From Oscillospiraceae bacterium (GTDB lineage Bacteria > Bacillota > Clostridia > Oscillospirales > Acutalibacteraceae): a stretch of 63,118 nt of DNA. Position 1 is the stretch's first letter, and the number at the start of each line of letters is the position of its first letter. Shown in pieces: positions 1 through 8,253 of the stretch. The stretch lies in assembly GCA_015065445.1 (NCBI GenBank), contig SVQF01000002.1:1-63118 (forward strand). The letters run 5' to 3'. A program made the translations under genes and the position numbers. Under the pieces are notes generated by a model. That model was not told the DNA's origin. It saw only the letters and a program-made list of their open reading frames with translations, and did no database searches.

Positions 1-54
1 AGCAGCTGATTTGTAATCAGCAGGTCAGGGGTTCGAGTCCGTTCACCAGCTCCA
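1..54 (+). tRNA. tRNA-Thr (UGU), 5' part outside window
   Basis: The 3' portion of a tRNA. The anticodon stem-loop reads CTGAT-TTGTAAT-..CAG with anticodon TGT, followed by a normal T-arm (GGTTCGAGTCC), acceptor strand CACCAGC, discriminator T and encoded CCA at 52-54. The 5' half lies before the window. Bases 7-54 recur at 10260-10307, so this is also the left attachment site of the element that follows. Confidence 0.9.
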
Positions 55-61
55 TAAATAT

Positions 62-146
<85 letters not shown>

Positions 147-148
147 CG

Positions 149-175
149 AAAAACCGCTAAATATGGCGGTTTTTC
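149..175 (+). terminator. Terminator after tRNA-Tyr copy 1
   Basis: Stem CCGC/GCGG flanked by A and T runs directly after tRNA-Tyr. The same arrangement follows the second tRNA-Tyr at 10401, so tRNA plus terminator are duplicated as a unit. Confidence 0.8.
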
Positions 176-250
176 TGTTTTTTATAGATATAAAAGAACC
201 GCCGAAAAACTGCTCCCAAGGCTGCAAAAAACGAATAAGAGCCCAAAAAT

Positions 251-300
251 AATCCCTCTGATGAGCCCGAAATTCTCGGCACTCAAAAGAGGGATTTTTT
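251..300 (+). terminator. Nested hairpin terminator
   Basis: Outer stem AATCCCTCT/AGAGGGATT encloses an inner hairpin (GAG-CCGA/TCGG-CTC) and ends in a T run. It is a strong plus-strand terminator between the tRNAs and the element cargo. Confidence 0.75.
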
Positions 301-315
301 CGTCAAAAACGCCTT

Positions 316-348
316 TGACCACTTATTGACCACTTATCTGACCACTTA
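316..348 (+). repeat. Three TGACCACTTA direct repeats (left arm sites)
   Basis: TGACCACTTA occurs at 316, 327 and 339, spaced 11 and 12 bp. The same motif recurs three times at 10105-10137, once inverted at 10177, and in degenerate form at 10470-10502. Position near both att sites suggests arm-type sites for the tyrosine recombinase of this element; that role is inference. Confidence 0.7.
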
Positions 349-391
349 TTATTTTACGAGTATTATTTTTCAATATATCTACTGTCAAGAA

Positions 392-2938
392 TTAACGATA
401 ATCTCCTGGAGGAATAGGAAGTTCGGGAAGTCCTTTTCTTCTTCTTTCTTGATTTTCCCTAATGATTTGGCTTCTGCGATAGTTGTTTTCCCATTGTTGA
501 TGTCTTCTATCAGCATCGGCTTGTCTTTTAGCTTCTTCTTGTAATTTGAGTTGTTCTCTCATTATTTCGGTTTGCTTCTTTTCTTCTCTTCTTATTCCTC
601 TCGTACCAAGATAGGTGCCGACTGTAGATTCAAGTATTCCTCCTCCGCCACCAGAAGAACTCTCATACGAATATGGTTGCTCATAACGAGCTGCTTCCGC
701 GCGTGCTTCTCGTTCTTTTTGCTTTTTCACTTCTTCGTTTAACAAGTCAATGCGATAACTTCTAATTGCACGTTCAATTGTTTCATATTCGTTTTGCATT
801 TTAACAATATAATGCTTTATGGCTATTACAGCTCTTCCTAAATACTCTGTTTTAAAACCAACTGGCTTAATCCTATCTGGAATATCTAACATTTCGTAGA
901 TATCATTCATATGGATTTCGTATTGTTTTACCAATGATTCCATTTCAGATTTGATTTGTGTAACAGTCCATCCCTGCATCATTCTATCATAAAGAATTGG
1001 ATATGCTTCTGTGATTTTATTTAGTGCATTATTAAACTTGTTCCTATCGATTGGTCTTCTGCATCGAAAGTCCGTTTTTAATGACTTATATTCCGCAGTA
1101 TCTAACAATCCCAACAATGCTGTTCCAAGGCTTCCGCTTGGCTGGACCAATTCTTTATAATCATTTTCCAATCTTCTTAATGCTTCACCAGTCAGTCTTG
1201 CGTGAATAATGGTTATGTATTCCAATTCACGAAGCAGATTTAGTTGTAGATCGTGATTATATTTCAGGTCTTCTGCAATGTATTTTTTGTGTATATATGT
1301 ATTTGCCGTAGTTGACTTGAAACTGAAAACTTTATGATTGTCATGGAAATGGTTCTTGAACTCTTGAGCACCTTCTGAAAGATCCAGTACGGCTGTTGGA
1401 TCGTTATTCGTCCAAGAGGCAAGTTCGTCTTCAATACTATAATTACTCTTTGATAATGTTATTTGGTTTTGCTGTTCTGGAAAGTAGAAATCATTTAGAA
1501 GAATTGTCAAGTTGTTTTCTGTAGCATTATCAATTACTTGTGATATTTCTTTCGCATTTTCAGAATTAATTATTACACAATATCTAAGCCTTATTGGCAT
1601 AGCGTATGCGTTAAAATTGTATGCAATTCTATTGCCGTTTTGGTCGACATTATAAAAGATAGTATCATCGTATGAATAGTCATAATAACACTTAACAATA
1701 ATAAATGGGCTTTTTTCATCCTTTTCCGACAATTTCTTTTTTAGCTTTTCATCTGATGTTCCATCATATATTAATATTGATTCATCATCAAGCAAATTTT
1801 TGAAATAATCTATTACAGCATTGGTGTAATGGTTAATAGTTTCATCGCCTAAGGACTCCAGCATTTTTTCTTTGCGTTCATTCTCATATTTCTCGTTTTC
1901 AATTCTTTTTTCTTCGTCAATCAACTTTTGCTTTTCGTCTTTAATTTTTTGGTCAAACTCATCCTTTCTTTTGTTAAAGAATTCGATTGCTTTCTTTATA
2001 TCGCAGTCGTGTTCATTCATTTCTGTTAGGTATTCTTGCAGATATTTATAGCTGCTAAAACCAAGTTCTCTTTGGAACTCCTCATCCTTGTATTCGGGGA
2101 TTAAAGCTAATAGCGTATTTTTTATATTTTTCCATAATGCTTCATCTTCTTGGGCAATGTCTGTTTCTTCCTTGCTAGGAATCCTTTTCTGGGTTCGCTC
2201 ATAGTTTTCATTTATTTTTTCTAACGCTTTCTTTACACTATCCCTTAAATCAGGTTTAATATCAATACGCTCTGGTGTATACCAGTCTGGTCTCATTGAA
2301 TCAAGTTTATCTGATAACTCTGCATGATATGAAATAGCAATAATTACTTGGTTGAGCACTTCTTTTTGTACATCCTTATCAAGAGCTAATTCTGCCGGAT
2401 GATACCCTTTTGAAAAAATCACACAACCTTTTGCTTTAAATGTTATATTGGTAAAGCATAGTTGCTTGCCCAAAGTGGCATTGTTAGCAGAATCTCTGAC
2501 AATATCAACGTCGTTGTCTTTAGAAATAGTAAATCTAACTCTTCGTGAAGGCGTTTTGTCATTCAACACAATAGTTGTTTCTTCGTTAGCAAGCGCAGTT
2601 AAATACTCCTCAGTAGAAATAAGATCCTGTATATTCTCTGCATACGCCACCAATTCAACTTTTAATTCGCAAGGGAAAGAGTTTATAAAATCTATCATTT
2701 GTGTTTGAGTTTCCCCTTGGTCCTCATATTGATATTCCCTTTTATCAGCAACATAGTTTTCTCTACACTTTAAAACTATAAACGGGTATGAAATTGAAGA
2801 ACGTTCAACCTCATTTGCAAGAATCTGGTTGAACAAGGCTCCCATTTCATCAAATGTGTATAGCTTTATCCTATTTTCCGTTTTTTGAAGCACTGCTTCT
2901 TTTATGGCTTCGTAATATTGTTCAAGCACGTATATCAT
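392..2938 (-). CDS. Large element protein with an internally duplicated domain
   Basis: 848 aa, no family recognised. Two copies of a module of about 200 residues can be aligned by eye. The first starts near residue 50 (YPFIVLKC, then PCELKVELVAYAEN, then TTIVLND). The second starts near residue 420 (SPFIIVKC, then PIRLRYCVIINSEN, then LTILLND). Each is followed by a helical stretch with a conserved HAEL/HARL element. A charged coiled-coil (about 335-375, rich in DEKQK/EEKR) separates the copies, and the C-terminus has a Gly-rich patch and another Arg/Glu-rich coiled coil. There is no signal peptide or membrane segment. It starts 9 nt after the WYL gene with its RBS inside that gene's end, so it is the last gene of a two-gene unit under the WYL regulator. 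Function unknown. Confidence 0.8.
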   Translation of the reverse strand: MIYVLEQYYEAIKEAVLQKTENRIKLYTFDEMGALFNQILANEVERSSISYPFIVLKCRENYVADKREYQYEDQGETQTQMIDFINSFPCELKVELVAYAENIQDLISTEEYLTALANEETTIVLNDKTPSRRVRFTISKDNDVDIVRDSANNATLGKQLCFTNITFKAKGCVIFSKGYHPAELALDKDVQKEVLNQVIIAISYHAELSDKLDSMRPDWYTPERIDIKPDLRDSVKKALEKINENYERTQKRIPSKEETDIAQEDEALWKNIKNTLLALIPEYKDEEFQRELGFSSYKYLQEYLTEMNEHDCDIKKAIEFFNKRKDEFDQKIKDEKQKLIDEEKRIENEKYENERKEKMLESLGDETINHYTNAVIDYFKNLLDDESILIYDGTSDEKLKKKLSEKDEKSPFIIVKCYYDYSYDDTIFYNVDQNGNRIAYNFNAYAMPIRLRYCVIINSENAKEISQVIDNATENNLTILLNDFYFPEQQNQITLSKSNYSIEDELASWTNNDPTAVLDLSEGAQEFKNHFHDNHKVFSFKSTTANTYIHKKYIAEDLKYNHDLQLNLLRELEYITIIHARLTGEALRRLENDYKELVQPSGSLGTALLGLLDTAEYKSLKTDFRCRRPIDRNKFNNALNKITEAYPILYDRMMQGWTVTQIKSEMESLVKQYEIHMNDIYEMLDIPDRIKPVGFKTEYLGRAVIAIKHYIVKMQNEYETIERAIRSYRIDLLNEEVKKQKEREARAEAARYEQPYSYESSSGGGGGILESTVGTYLGTRGIRREEKKQTEIMREQLKLQEEAKRQADADRRHQQWENNYRRSQIIRENQERRRKGLPELPIPPGDYR

Positions 2939-2947
2939 CCTTTCATA

Positions 2948-4447
2948 TCACTTGTTCAGTTCCACTTGTAACTTTGGATTTTTCTTTTTAAGGCTTGCTA
3001 CATCAATCTTTTCTGCTAACTCCGATGTGATATTTAAACTCTTTAACTTAGGCAGTTCAAAAAGAACATCAAGGCTACCCACTTTGTTGTCATGCAAAAC
3101 TAAATATTGTAGACTTTCGCAGTTTTTGATGTGCTTTAAATCAAAGAATCCACAAGAACCTATTGTTAAATCGCGCAAGCTCTTTTGCTTTTCAAGAAAC
3201 TCAAAGTTTCCTACTTCCTGGTCTGTGATGTGAATTGTTATTAATTCAGTAAACCTGTTTAAGAACTCGGTATTATCGATGTCATTGCCAATTAACATCA
3301 ATCCAGTAATGTCCGCAGGTACTTCTTCAAAGGTTTTTCTTTTTACATTGGTATGAGTTAAAAGCAACCAGTGTTTTTTCTTTGCTCTTTCAACCGCCTT
3401 CTCATACTTGTCGTCATCTGATGAAAGATATGTTTTCGCCATTGTTTCTACGGTTACTCTGATTCTGTCGCGAAGCTCCTGTGGTTCGATAATCTCCACA
3501 TGATTTCCGTATTGCAAAGCCCAATAATAAATATCATCTACATTAGATTGTATCCATATTTCTAACCTTTCGTTCTCCGTCTTGACAATTCTGAATTCAT
3601 CACCAAAGTAATCAATTACATCGCCAATAACAGCTTTGTCTACAATCATTTTTACATGTTGTGCTTCGCCTGGAAGCATATACAAATGTGTTGCAAGATA
3701 TTGCTTTGTGTTTAATGGTCTGAGTGGAGCAAAGTGTTCTCCGTCAATCGTTTTAAGATTTGTGATTCGATCAATCCTATAATTATTGTAATTGTCAAAC
3801 GGTTCTTCGTTACATATGAGATAATAGTGGTCATTGGCTGCTGCAATTCTATATGGATTTACAGTATGTTCACCTATCGGATGGAGCTTCTTGTCAGAGC
3901 CGTATTCGTTATATGTAAAACCTATTTTTGTTTCAGTCTGAATAGCATTATGAATTATTTTAACGTTTTCCGGTAGACTATCATTTTGTGCAGTAACATT
4001 ATTTACCACTTCAATAAACTTGCTTTTTGTTTTAAATCTCCCTGAAGCCAACCTTTCGATTTTTTCTATTATGCTTTTTCGGTCTGAATTTGGAATATGT
4101 TTTGAAAACACAACGGAATCGATTAAAAGATGTAATTCTTCTTCAGAAAAATCGCTCTTATAGTACAAATCCGTTGTCATAGAACTATCTTCTTTTTCTC
4201 CTGTTTCTTTGTTTTTGAACTTTCTTGATTTTTCTCTGGATTTTACAACTCCAAATCCTGAATGTTTATTTTCCTGAAAAAAAGAATTTATTGAAGCAAG
4301 ATGTCTTGATAATGTTCGTCTTTCAACAGGCATCCCGCGTCTATCTAATTCTTCACGAATAAACCTCTGAGTTATTCTGTTTTCCTTGTCGCTATACTCT
4401 TTTAGAATACTCAGAATGGTTAAATCTAACGATGTGTTGTAGTCCAC
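2948..4447 (-). CDS. WYL-domain regulator with leucine-rich C-terminal region
   Basis: 499 aa. An N-terminal winged-helix-like segment (about 1-60, with RRTLSRHLASI) is followed by a WYL domain at about 165-260 (IGFTYNEYG, then NPYRIAAANDHYYLIC, then YRIDRI). A WCX-like region to about 345 precedes a C-terminal stretch with leucine-rich-repeat spacing (LTIGSCGFFDL, LQYLVLHDNKVGSLDVL). WYL proteins are ligand-sensing transcription factors that often control defence genes. The leucine-rich tail is unusual and could be a protein-sensing module. GTG start chosen for its GAGGTGAT site. It is upstream of, and probably co-transcribed with, the 848-aa gene. Confidence 0.85.
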   Translation of the reverse strand: MDYNTSLDLTILSILKEYSDKENRITQRFIREELDRRGMPVERRTLSRHLASINSFFQENKHSGFGVVKSREKSRKFKNKETGEKEDSSMTTDLYYKSDFSEEELHLLIDSVVFSKHIPNSDRKSIIEKIERLASGRFKTKSKFIEVVNNVTAQNDSLPENVKIIHNAIQTETKIGFTYNEYGSDKKLHPIGEHTVNPYRIAAANDHYYLICNEEPFDNYNNYRIDRITNLKTIDGEHFAPLRPLNTKQYLATHLYMLPGEAQHVKMIVDKAVIGDVIDYFGDEFRIVKTENERLEIWIQSNVDDIYYWALQYGNHVEIIEPQELRDRIRVTVETMAKTYLSSDDDKYEKAVERAKKKHWLLLTHTNVKRKTFEEVPADITGLMLIGNDIDNTEFLNRFTELITIHITDQEVGNFEFLEKQKSLRDLTIGSCGFFDLKHIKNCESLQYLVLHDNKVGSLDVLFELPKLKSLNITSELAEKIDVASLKKKNPKLQVELNK

Positions 4448-4530
4448 ATTATCACCTCATTTTTTATTATACAGCTTATATTAAAGCATTACAACACCCT
4501 ATGTGTCATTTTTGGCGCATAGGACATAGT

Positions 4531-5589
4531 TTATTCTATTTCATTGATTACGTTTTCGTATTCTTCATGATAATATTTTTTATAGAATTCAAGTTGAACA
4601 TCTTGAGTAACACTTGCTACACATGACAACTCGTGAAACACATCATGAAATAAAAGATGACTGGTTATCAATTCTTCCGAAACTTTGTTTCTTCTAAAGT
4701 CTTGTATCCGTGCCTCTTTGTTTTTAGAAGAATAAATACTGTTAGTGTTAATATATGCATCATTCATTGTATAGCCTTTTTCAACCAGTTCTTTAAACAT
4801 TCCTTCTGTGCAAACATATTCTTTCAGTTTTTTGAAATTATCTACTGTTAATGCTGCCTTGTTCATACAACATGAAAAGGAATTTAATTTGGCAAGATCA
4901 TAGATTGTTTGCGGAATGAATACATTTTGTTCCCATTTCAGCCTGTCTTTGCCAACCATATTAAAAACACTCAGCAGGAGTTGCTCATCATTTATATTTA
5001 TATTGAGAAAACTTCTGCCGGTTCTTTTTGATAACATGCCGATCATTTCTGATTTGTCATCAGATATAACACCTATCATTCCAAATGCTCTTCTGTCAGA
5101 TTCTATTTTCTTATTACAATTAAAAATCTTGTCCAGACGCTGTTGAATTTTCGCTCTTACAGGCTCTGCAATTCTCATCTCAAATCGAGTTCTATTGTGA
5201 AACAGCATTCCTATCAAAGCAATATTTGATGAAACTATTGCATTTTCATAATCCAATGGGTTGTGATTAAAGATTCCAAGCAAGTACATAATTATTAGCC
5301 CACAAGCCTCGCCTCTTAACGATACCGGATAGCCCATTTCTTTTGATAGTTTCGCTATTTCTTCAATTATAAGTATATCAATAGCACAACAAGAAAGTTC
5401 TATTTCCTCTAATTCGGTTTTTATTTGCTCAAGAATCGTTGGGTTATTCTTAAACTCTTTATTTGCTCTATTCATGCATTTTTCACGAAGTTCTTTGTTT
5501 ATTCTTTCCTCTTCATCTATATTAGGAAAACTATAAAACACCGCACCAAAACTCATGTAACTATGCGGTTTAGCAATTTGAAATTCCAT
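4531..5589 (-). CDS. PolC palm-domain relative, catalytically degenerate
   Basis: 352 aa. Several blocks match, in order, the palm/fingers part of Gram-positive replicative polymerase PolC. Residues 86-112 (GYPVSLRGEACG then LLGIFNHNPL) resemble the PolC GYLVGSRGSVGSS...NPLP block. Residues 180-210 (SEMIGMLSKRTG then DEQLLLSVF) resemble PTMIRMLQDLTG...DDPKVMSLF. The end (residues ~300-340, ELITSHLLFHDVF..QLEFYKKYYHEEY) resembles the block containing YLDSCLKIKYMF..AYFKVHHPLYY. The DIDLNFSG block that carries catalytic aspartates in PolC appears as FEMRIAEPV, so polymerase activity is unlikely. Exonuclease, PHP and OB parts are absent. Its start overlaps the phosphatase gene by 20 nt. A decoy, scaffold or replication-interference role is speculation. 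Confidence 0.7.
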   Translation of the reverse strand: MEFQIAKPHSYMSFGAVFYSFPNIDEEERINKELREKCMNRANKEFKNNPTILEQIKTELEEIELSCCAIDILIIEEIAKLSKEMGYPVSLRGEACGLIIMYLLGIFNHNPLDYENAIVSSNIALIGMLFHNRTRFEMRIAEPVRAKIQQRLDKIFNCNKKIESDRRAFGMIGVISDDKSEMIGMLSKRTGRSFLNININDEQLLLSVFNMVGKDRLKWEQNVFIPQTIYDLAKLNSFSCCMNKAALTVDNFKKLKEYVCTEGMFKELVEKGYTMNDAYINTNSIYSSKNKEARIQDFRRNKVSEELITSHLLFHDVFHELSCVASVTQDVQLEFYKKYYHEEYENVINEIE

Positions 5590-6040
5590 TGTGATTCTCC
5601 TTCTCTTTTATTCTCTTTAATGATTCAGCAGTAAGTTTATAGCAAAGCATATTGGGATAGTATTCTGTGCTTTCGAGTATCGGTGTTAAATCCATATTCA
5701 GATGTTCCATTATAGCCATTGCAATTCCTGAACTTCTTGATACTCCGCACTCACAATGAACCCATATTTCATCAACTTTGTCTTTCCACTTATTGACAAA
5801 AGCCGCAATTTTTTTAGCATCTTCTGGTGACATTGGCGAATAACCATTAAAGATATCTTTTGACTCCTCGCTAATGTCATAGAATGACAAGTACAGAATT
5901 TCTCTTATGGATTTATTCAGCGTGTTAAACTTTGCATGATTATCAAATGGATCGCTTATAGAAATTATTACTTTATTGTTTTCATATTGCTTATAGCTTT
6001 GCGCAACTGCTTTTGCTCTGCTCATTATTTTTACAATCAT
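5570..6040 (-). CDS. Dual-specificity / tyrosine phosphatase-like protein
   Basis: About 156 aa from the ATG at 6040, chosen because an AAAGAGG site lies 6 nt upstream; a TTG at 6046 is the alternative. The signature WVHCECGVSRSSG gives the HCxxGxxRS active-site loop of cysteine phosphatases, with an upstream aspartate-rich strand as possible general acid. It resembles small predicted tyrosine phosphatases found on mobile DNA. It is translationally coupled to the PolC-like gene downstream (20-nt overlap). Substrate unknown. Confidence 0.85.
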   Translation of the reverse strand: MIVKIMSRAKAVAQSYKQYENNKVIISISDPFDNHAKFNTLNKSIREILYLSFYDISEESKDIFNGYSPMSPEDAKKIAAFVNKWKDKVDEIWVHCECGVSRSSGIAMAIMEHLNMDLTPILESTEYYPNMLCYKLTAESLKRIKEKENHNGISNC

Positions 6041-6099
6041 ATCCAACCTCTTTCTTCATTTTGAAAACCTTATTCTTCGCTATAAGCATATTATAAAAG

Positions 6100-6129
6100 A
6101 AAGGATGTGCTTTATTTAGCACATCCTTT
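6100..6129 (-). terminator. Terminator after the 6128 gene
   Basis: A perfect 12-bp stem (AAAGGATGTGCT/AGCACATCCTTT) with a 6-nt loop overlaps the end of the minus-strand gene and precedes the phosphatase gene, which therefore probably has its own promoter. Confidence 0.8.
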
Positions 6130-6742
6130 AATTTACACAAGCAAATATTATAGTGTCTATTTTTTTTACTTTTGACATTTCCTTTCCTTTGGGGAATTCA
6201 TTATCAAACCAGCTAATCCATGCATTTGCTTCATCTGTTTTTAAGAAGTTGTTGTACCAATTATTTAGCATCTCCCAGTCGCTTTTTATTTTCGACATCG
6301 TTTTTGTTCCTGATTCTGATAGAAATCTCAACTTGTAGACTTCTTCGAGATATTTTCTTATTTTGGAATCATAAATAGGAACGCTCGGATTCTTTGTATG
6401 CAAAAGTTTTGATGCAAATGAAAATTCAAAACTATTTGATGTAAGTTTTGTTTTCAACTCTTCTACAATCGATTCTAATGACTCGTTGCCTAATGTTCTT
6501 TTAAGCAACTGAAAATAAGTGTCCCAGTTGGGATTGGCTATTTTTTCTTTTGTTTCTTTGTTGATGGTTTTTGTTTTAGCAAAAACTGAGCTTCTGGCTG
6601 TTAGATAGTAACCATAATATACATCTCTGAAATCTTCATCATCCTCATTATGATGTTTCATTATATACAAATATGTATTTATTCCGTTTTCAATAGTTAG
6701 TTTTTGCCTCTCGGTTATTTGCTGCACCCTTATTCTTTCCAT
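6128..6742 (-). CDS. Hypothetical cytoplasmic protein
   Basis: 204 aa from the ATG at 6742, which has AAGGAG 11 nt upstream; a GTG lies 9 nt earlier. Not recognised with certainty. The segment FSFASKLLHTKNPSVPIYDSKIRKYL recalls a motif in small hypothetical proteins with helix-hairpin-helix glycosylase-like folds, but no catalytic residue can be assigned. Rich in Lys, Asn and aromatic residues, no membrane segment. It is followed by a strong terminator. Confidence 0.7.
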   Translation of the reverse strand: MERIRVQQITERQKLTIENGINTYLYIMKHHNEDDEDFRDVYYGYYLTARSSVFAKTKTINKETKEKIANPNWDTYFQLLKRTLGNESLESIVEELKTKLTSNSFEFSFASKLLHTKNPSVPIYDSKIRKYLEEVYKLRFLSESGTKTMSKIKSDWEMLNNWYNNFLKTDEANAWISWFDNEFPKGKEMSKVKKIDTIIFACVN

Positions 6743-6787
6743 TTTTATCACTCCTTGCAGTTATTCTATCATAACAGTGCTTGGTTT

Positions 6788-7120
6788 TCAATCTTCGTTA
6801 TTAATAAAGCATTTATAATGCTCGCTGTAGTCATAGCGGATTATAGGCTCAGATATTACACCAAAAGCGGTTTTAATTTCCTTTATGTACTTATTGTCAA
6901 TATGCGGATTCATATAGATTATCGCTTTACCTTTGGAGTTGAAATCCACTCTGCCTCTTGGGTAATAATCAAACGGCTTGTTGCAGGGCTTGATATGTTC
7001 CCAGAGTTGCTTATGATTAAATGTGTTTCCTGATTTTGCAACGCCTTTGGTTGCGCCATCATCAAACGGATAGGCAATAAGCTCACCGTCAACTATCCAA
7101 AAAACACCTCGTTTATTCAT
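6788..7120 (-). CDS. Small hypothetical protein
   Basis: 110 aa, unrecognised. It begins MNKRGVFWIVDGELIAYPFD and contains YYPRGRVDF and IYMNPHID, a compact alpha/beta pattern seen in small hypothetical proteins of Clostridia. The ATG overlaps the end of the SLOG-family gene by 8 nt, indicating translational coupling. No signal or membrane segment. Confidence 0.75.
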   Translation of the reverse strand: MNKRGVFWIVDGELIAYPFDDGATKGVAKSGNTFNHKQLWEHIKPCNKPFDYYPRGRVDFNSKGKAIIYMNPHIDNKYIKEIKTAFGVISEPIIRYDYSEHYKCFINNED

Positions 7121-7595
7121 TGTTCATCATCCTCACTTCAACACCTTGTTGGCTCGCATAATCAATTGTGTGTTTTGTTCCGCCGTTAATTCCGTTATAT
7201 ACTGCTAACAATAATGACGACCTATCCACCATCCAGCAATCACGTTCAAAAAAAGCTTTCTTTCCGGGCTTTTTACTAATGTAGCAAACTTCGTCTGCTT
7301 CCTCTGTAATCGCATAATACATATCGTGCCAGTTTTGTTCCCATTTCGTTTCCATTCCGTTCCAAGCACAAGCACAAATCAGCTTTATAGGCAAACCTTC
7401 GCTTTTAAGTTTTAATACAGTTTCTGCGGCATAAATATCCACACCGCGCTGCATACCGGAAATATAGTATACATATCCTTTACTTGCCGCAACTCTTATT
7501 TGTACTTCGAGCCATACACGGATTTTATCTTCTTCAACATTCAAAAGTTCCGGTCTGTGTCCTGTAAAGCAACATGTATTATTTCTAGTTTTCAT
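7113..7595 (-). CDS. SLOG-superfamily DUF1273 (YpsA-like) protein
   Basis: 160 aa. NTCCFTGHRPELL at the N-terminus, GYVYYISGMQRGVDIYAAE (the GxxxGxD nucleotide-binding loop) and a C-terminal YNGINGGTKHTIDYA match the DUF1273 branch of the SLOG (LOG/DprA-like Rossmann) superfamily. These proteins are thought to bind nucleotides or nucleotide-derived ligands, and several SLOG proteins sense signals in defence systems. Start chosen at the ATG pair near 7595-7598 that overlaps the pentapeptide gene's stop by a few bases; a longer 172-aa version is possible but would overlap more. Confidence 0.85.
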   Translation of the reverse strand: MKTRNNTCCFTGHRPELLNVEEDKIRVWLEVQIRVAASKGYVYYISGMQRGVDIYAAETVLKLKSEGLPIKLICACAWNGMETKWEQNWHDMYYAITEEADEVCYISKKPGKKAFFERDCWMVDRSSLLLAVYNGINGGTKHTIDYASQQGVEVRMMNNE

Positions 7596-8253
7596 CATCT
7601 TCGCAATTGTCCTCGGTTTCCATTTTTTCACTTTTCGCGGAAAAAGCGTTTGTTAAGTCAGCCTTATCAAAGTTTGCATAGTTTATATTGTCAGTAAAGA
7701 CAAAGCCAGCGTTTTTGCAGTTTGCATCGATAAAGCAGGCGTAGTCTATATCCGTATAGGTGAAAAGTGCCTTTTGCAGATTGGCGTTTTCAAATCCACC
7801 GTCCGCAACACTTGAAAAAGTAAAACACAAAGATTCTGCATCTGCTTCGTCAAAATCGCAGTCCCAGCAGGTAGTTGCAAAGAAATCCGCATTACTTAAT
7901 TTAGCTTTTTTGAAATTTGAATGCAACATGTGCGAATTGATAAATCCTGCGTCGGTGAGGTTTGCCTCTGACATATCAACATCGTGAAAAGTACATTCAA
8001 TAAACTTTGTATTTTCGAGTATTGCTCCGATAAACTTTGTTTTGTCAAAATGCGCTTTATAGAATATCACTTCGGAAAAATCAAGTCCGCTCAAATCAAT
8101 TTCATCAAAGGTAACCTTGGAGAAAACAGCAAGCTCTCCTTCGCCATCTTTTTCTATCCATATTTTATGAGTCTTTAGTTTTTCCTCGATTTGTTCAACC
8201 GTTGGTTTTTCTGAATAAATCATCATTGCGCGCAAGCCAAAATTAATACCCAT
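7585..8253 (-). CDS. Pentapeptide-repeat protein
   Basis: 222 aa. From about residue 48 to 205 it is built of A(D/N)LxX-type pentapeptides (VTFDEIDLSGLDFSEVIFYKAHFDKTKFIGA and so on), which fold into a right-handed quadrilateral beta-helix. Some members protect DNA gyrase; others are of unknown role. The C-terminus is acidic. Its ATG overlaps the stop of the upstream gene as TAATG, so both belong to one operon. Confidence 0.9.
   Translation of the reverse strand: MGINFGLRAMMIYSEKPTVEQIEEKLKTHKIWIEKDGEGELAVFSKVTFDEIDLSGLDFSEVIFYKAHFDKTKFIGAILENTKFIECTFHDVDMSEANLTDAGFINSHMLHSNFKKAKLSNADFFATTCWDCDFDEADAESLCFTFSSVADGGFENANLQKALFTYTDIDYACFIDANCKNAGFVFTDNINYANFDKADLTNAFSAKSEKMETEDNCEDDEN

Noticed and set aside
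251-300. Hammerhead ribozyme (CTGATGAG followed by GAAA)
   Set aside because: Only four bases separate the two conserved blocks, so stem II cannot form, and no NUH cleavage site is in place. The nested stem with a T run is a terminator.
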